A DNA stretch of 64,000 nt from Blautia sp. MSJ-9 (lineage in GTDB: Bacteria > Bacillota > Clostridia > Lachnospirales > Lachnospiraceae): contig NZ_JAHLQG010000043.1 of NCBI RefSeq assembly GCF_018919065.1, forward strand, positions 62,001 through 126,000, given 5' to 3'. A program made the position numbers and the translations under genes. The stretch's first letter is position 1; each line of letters opens with the position of its first letter. Below are positions 62,173 through 64,000 of the stretch, one piece after another. The notes under the pieces are model-generated. The model saw only the letters and a list, made by a program, of their open reading frames with translations, was not told the origin of the DNA and made no database searches.

Positions 62173-62535
62173 ATGCAAAAAGATTACGAGGGGTTATTTG
62201 CAAGTGTTCCGTGTGGTATCTTGCAGATGGAATTGCCATTTGGACATATGTGCCAGATTTACAGGGTGAATCCTAAAGCTACGGAAATTATGAAAGTCCA
62301 TTTGTCTGCTGGAGATACTATAAAACCGATAGAATATTTGGACGAAGACAATTTGAAATATGCCAGAGAAATTATCAGAAGATTAAAGAAGCCAGGGGAT
62401 AAGTCTGCATTTCTGTTAAAGACATACCATAGCGCCATTGAGGGAGAAATTGAATTCATTCAATTGTCGGACGGACATGAACTGCTTCAGTGTATGTTCT
62501 TTGAAGTTGGTAGAGAAATAGAATCCAGAAAGTAA
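62173..62535 (+). CDS. Single PAS-like domain protein, possibly a truncated sensor
   Basis: The 120-residue protein reads like one PAS domain (YEGLFASVPCGILQMEL, YRVNPKATEIM, FIQLSDGHELLQCMFFEV). Such domains usually head larger sensor or GGDEF proteins in these genomes. Just after its stop, a frame one base over (62534-62650) continues GDSGEDTFAAYCDDGAIVSLFFADFNRIK, so the gene may be the frameshifted front of a decayed sensor. GAAGGAAG precedes ATG. Confidence 0.55.
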   Translation: MQKDYEGLFASVPCGILQMELPFGHMCQIYRVNPKATEIMKVHLSAGDTIKPIEYLDEDNLKYAREIIRRLKKPGDKSAFLLKTYHSAIEGEIEFIQLSDGHELLQCMFFEVGREIESRK

Positions 62536-62664
62536 GAATATTTCGGATGTCGTATATACCGGGGATTCCGGGGAAGATACTTTTGCAGCATACTGTGATG
62601 ATGGTGCTATCGTATCATTATTTTTTGCTGATTTTAACCGAATCAAGTAAGTCTGTTGCAAACG

Positions 62665-62694
62665 GAAAAAAGAGTCAGAAATGACTCTTTTTTC
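62665..62694. terminator. Bidirectional terminator, GAAA-loop hairpin
   Basis: aaaaaagagtca-GAAA-tgactctttttt is a perfect 12-bp stem with a tetraloop and A/T tracts at both sides. It serves the PAS gene and the converging glucosidase gene. Confidence 0.9.
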
Positions 62695-62721
62695 TACGTT
62701 ATGGAAATGATAACGATTCAT

Positions 62722-64000
62722 TTAATGAAGCTGAAAAACAACAGTTTCGTAAGGCTTGAGCACCAGTGTTCCATTACCGTATTCCACTTCGTTTTCACCG
62801 TAATTGGAGATGATAACAGGAGTATCATACGGTAATTCAATATTTTCAGCGGCATAATCGAACTTCTGCATGGATGCAGAAAAGTTATGCACTGCCAGCC
62901 ATGTTTCGTTCTGATAATTTCTGGTATAGGCAATTATCGGACCTTCTTCCGGGCAGCAGAGTTTGAAATCGCCATGAGCCATTATCGGATGTTCTTTACG
63001 CAGTGTTATGAGATTCTGGTAGAATCTGAAAACAGAAGAGTCATCTTTCATCTGGCTTTCTGCGTTAATAAGCTTATAGTTTGGATTGACACCAAGCCAT
63101 GGAGTATGCTCGGAAAATCCGCCGTTTGGACTGTCATTCCACTGCATCGGAGTTCTTGCATTATCACGACTGATACTCTGGGATTCTGCTAATGCTTCTT
63201 CTGGGGAGGAGCCATTTTCAATCATGGTTTTATAGTAATTGCGGGTATCAATGTCATCATAATCATCGATAGACGGGAATGCGACATTGGTCATTCCGAA
63301 TTCTTCACCCTGGAAAACAAATGGGGTTCCCGGAAGTGTATGCAGATAACATGCCAGCATTTTGGCTGATTCTGACCAGAATTCTTTATCATTTCCATAG
63401 AGGGAAACCTGACGTGGTTTGTCGTGGTTGCTTAAAAATCTTGCCCACCATCCGTCTTTTTTCAGAGTTTCATAATCTTTTTTCAGGTCGCGTTTCATCT
63501 TCTCCGGTGACCAGGTCTGGATTTCTACGATTGGAGGAACAAACGGGATTGACATATTAAATTCTTTGCTTGCAGCACTGGAATAGTTGATGGCATCCTG
63601 TTCATTATTGATGTTGACTTCTCCGACACTCATCAGATTGTCAGGGGTCATGGTTGCAGCAACCATTTCACGGATGTAGCGGTGAGTTCCTTCAAGGTTT
63701 ACACATGCTACAGTACCGATCGGTTCATTCATATCTGCACGTCCGTCCAGACCTTTGTCCAGATAGCTGATGGCGTCAATGCGGTAGCCGTCGACACCTT
63801 TCTCATTCCAGAAACGGATGATATCAAAGATTTTCTCTTTGGTTTTCGGATTATCCCAGTTCAGATCCGGCTGTTCTCTGGCAAAGAAGTGAAGATAATA
63901 CTGTCCTCTTTCCGGGACATATTCCCAGGCACTTCCGCCGAATACAGACATCCAGCAGTTCGGGGTACCTCCGTCCGGGGCAGGGTCACGCCAGATATAA
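62722..64000 (-). CDS. GH13 alpha-glucosidase (oligo-1,6-glucosidase type), 5' partial
   Basis: The frame continues through the window end, so the N-terminal part is missing. The visible 425 residues include GVDGYRIDAISYLDKG (catalytic Asp nucleophile), LMSVGEVN (acid/base Glu), FLSNHDKPRQVS (transition-state His-Asp), GTPFVFQGEEFGMTN and the C-terminal beta domain. These match GH13 subfamily 31-like exo-alpha-glucosidases that act on isomaltose, panose or related short oligosaccharides in the cytoplasm. The exact specificity is uncertain. Confidence 0.9.
   Translation of the reverse strand, partial: YIWRDPAPDGGTPNCWMSVFGGSAWEYVPERGQYYLHFFAREQPDLNWDNPKTKEKIFDIIRFWNEKGVDGYRIDAISYLDKGLDGRADMNEPIGTVACVNLEGTHRYIREMVAATMTPDNLMSVGEVNINNEQDAINYSSAASKEFNMSIPFVPPIVEIQTWSPEKMKRDLKKDYETLKKDGWWARFLSNHDKPRQVSLYGNDKEFWSESAKMLACYLHTLPGTPFVFQGEEFGMTNVAFPSIDDYDDIDTRNYYKTMIENGSSPEEALAESQSISRDNARTPMQWNDSPNGGFSEHTPWLGVNPNYKLINAESQMKDDSSVFRFYQNLITLRKEHPIMAHGDFKLCCPEEGPIIAYTRNYQNETWLAVHNFSASMQKFDYAAENIELPYDTPVIISNYGENEVEYGNGTLVLKPYETVVFQLH

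Overview
The window looks like a chromosome segment of a gut Lachnospiraceae bacterium, possibly Blautia or a close relative. The evidence is gene content and style: a DUF4080 radical SAM protein, TrmL, MutS2, a YhaM-type HD nuclease, an RlmD-type methyltransferase, a flavodiiron-rubredoxin fusion and an NRPS with a reductase terminus. AGGAGG-type ribosome sites and low-to-mid GC fit. The genus is inference; there is no rRNA here. One tRNA-Leu(AAG) gene is present.

Layout. 1-7.6 kb holds housekeeping and metabolic genes on + (radical SAM, small membrane protein, AIR-synthase-like protein, TrmL, TetR regulator, oleate hydratase family protein, adenine deaminase). 7.9-12.4 kb is a minus-strand block (MutS2, response regulator, sensor kinase). 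12.7-16.7 kb has the tRNA, a degenerate HtrA/PDZ protein, YhaM and RlmD. 16.7-24.4 kb is an AT-rich accessory island. It carries RhuM, a large GHKL-ATPase/PD-(D/E)XK protein that resembles anti-phage nucleases, a HigBA toxin-antitoxin pair with visible operators, a probable small RNA, a MerR/TipA-type regulator, and several gene remnants (DNA methyltransferase, AlbA/HTH-type protein, ORF6N, Fic).

24.8-36.7 kb is the most unusual region: a co-directional, tightly packed run of two nitrogenase-like H-D-K cassettes flanking hypF-hypC-hypD-hypE and a TM1266-type regulator. The D and K homologues have reduced cysteine sets, there are no cofactor-assembly nif genes, no hypA/hypB and no hydrogenase subunits. 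It is therefore not a nitrogen fixation locus or a standard [NiFe]-hydrogenase locus. The likely theme is HypCDEF-made Fe(CN)2CO chemistry together with nitrogenase-like reductases of unknown substrate. Several of these genes carry in-frame tandem-repeat expansions.

37-48 kb holds ordinary single genes (SDR, GNAT, MATE, RecQ, a secreted class-A beta-lactamase-like hydrolase, M20 peptidase, a four-domain flavodiiron protein, a RelA/SpoT synthetase). 48.1-60.4 kb is a biosynthetic cluster: a promoter preceded by three 20-bp direct repeats, a MATE transporter fused to an RsbW-like ATPase domain, a 2994-residue trimodular NRPS (A-T-C-A-T-C-A-T-R), a STAS anti-sigma-antagonist-like protein and an Sfp-type PPTase. 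This predicts a reductively released tripeptide product, and a partner-switching pair built around an exporter. The last 3.5 kb has a deletion-derived AAA/PD-(D/E)XK remnant, a NERD protein, a PAS fragment and, on minus, a partial GH13 alpha-glucosidase.

Intergenic DNA carries recurrent short elements, notably a GTTACTG-N13-CAGTAAC dyad seen four times with constant spacing, and a 152-bp imperfect palindrome.
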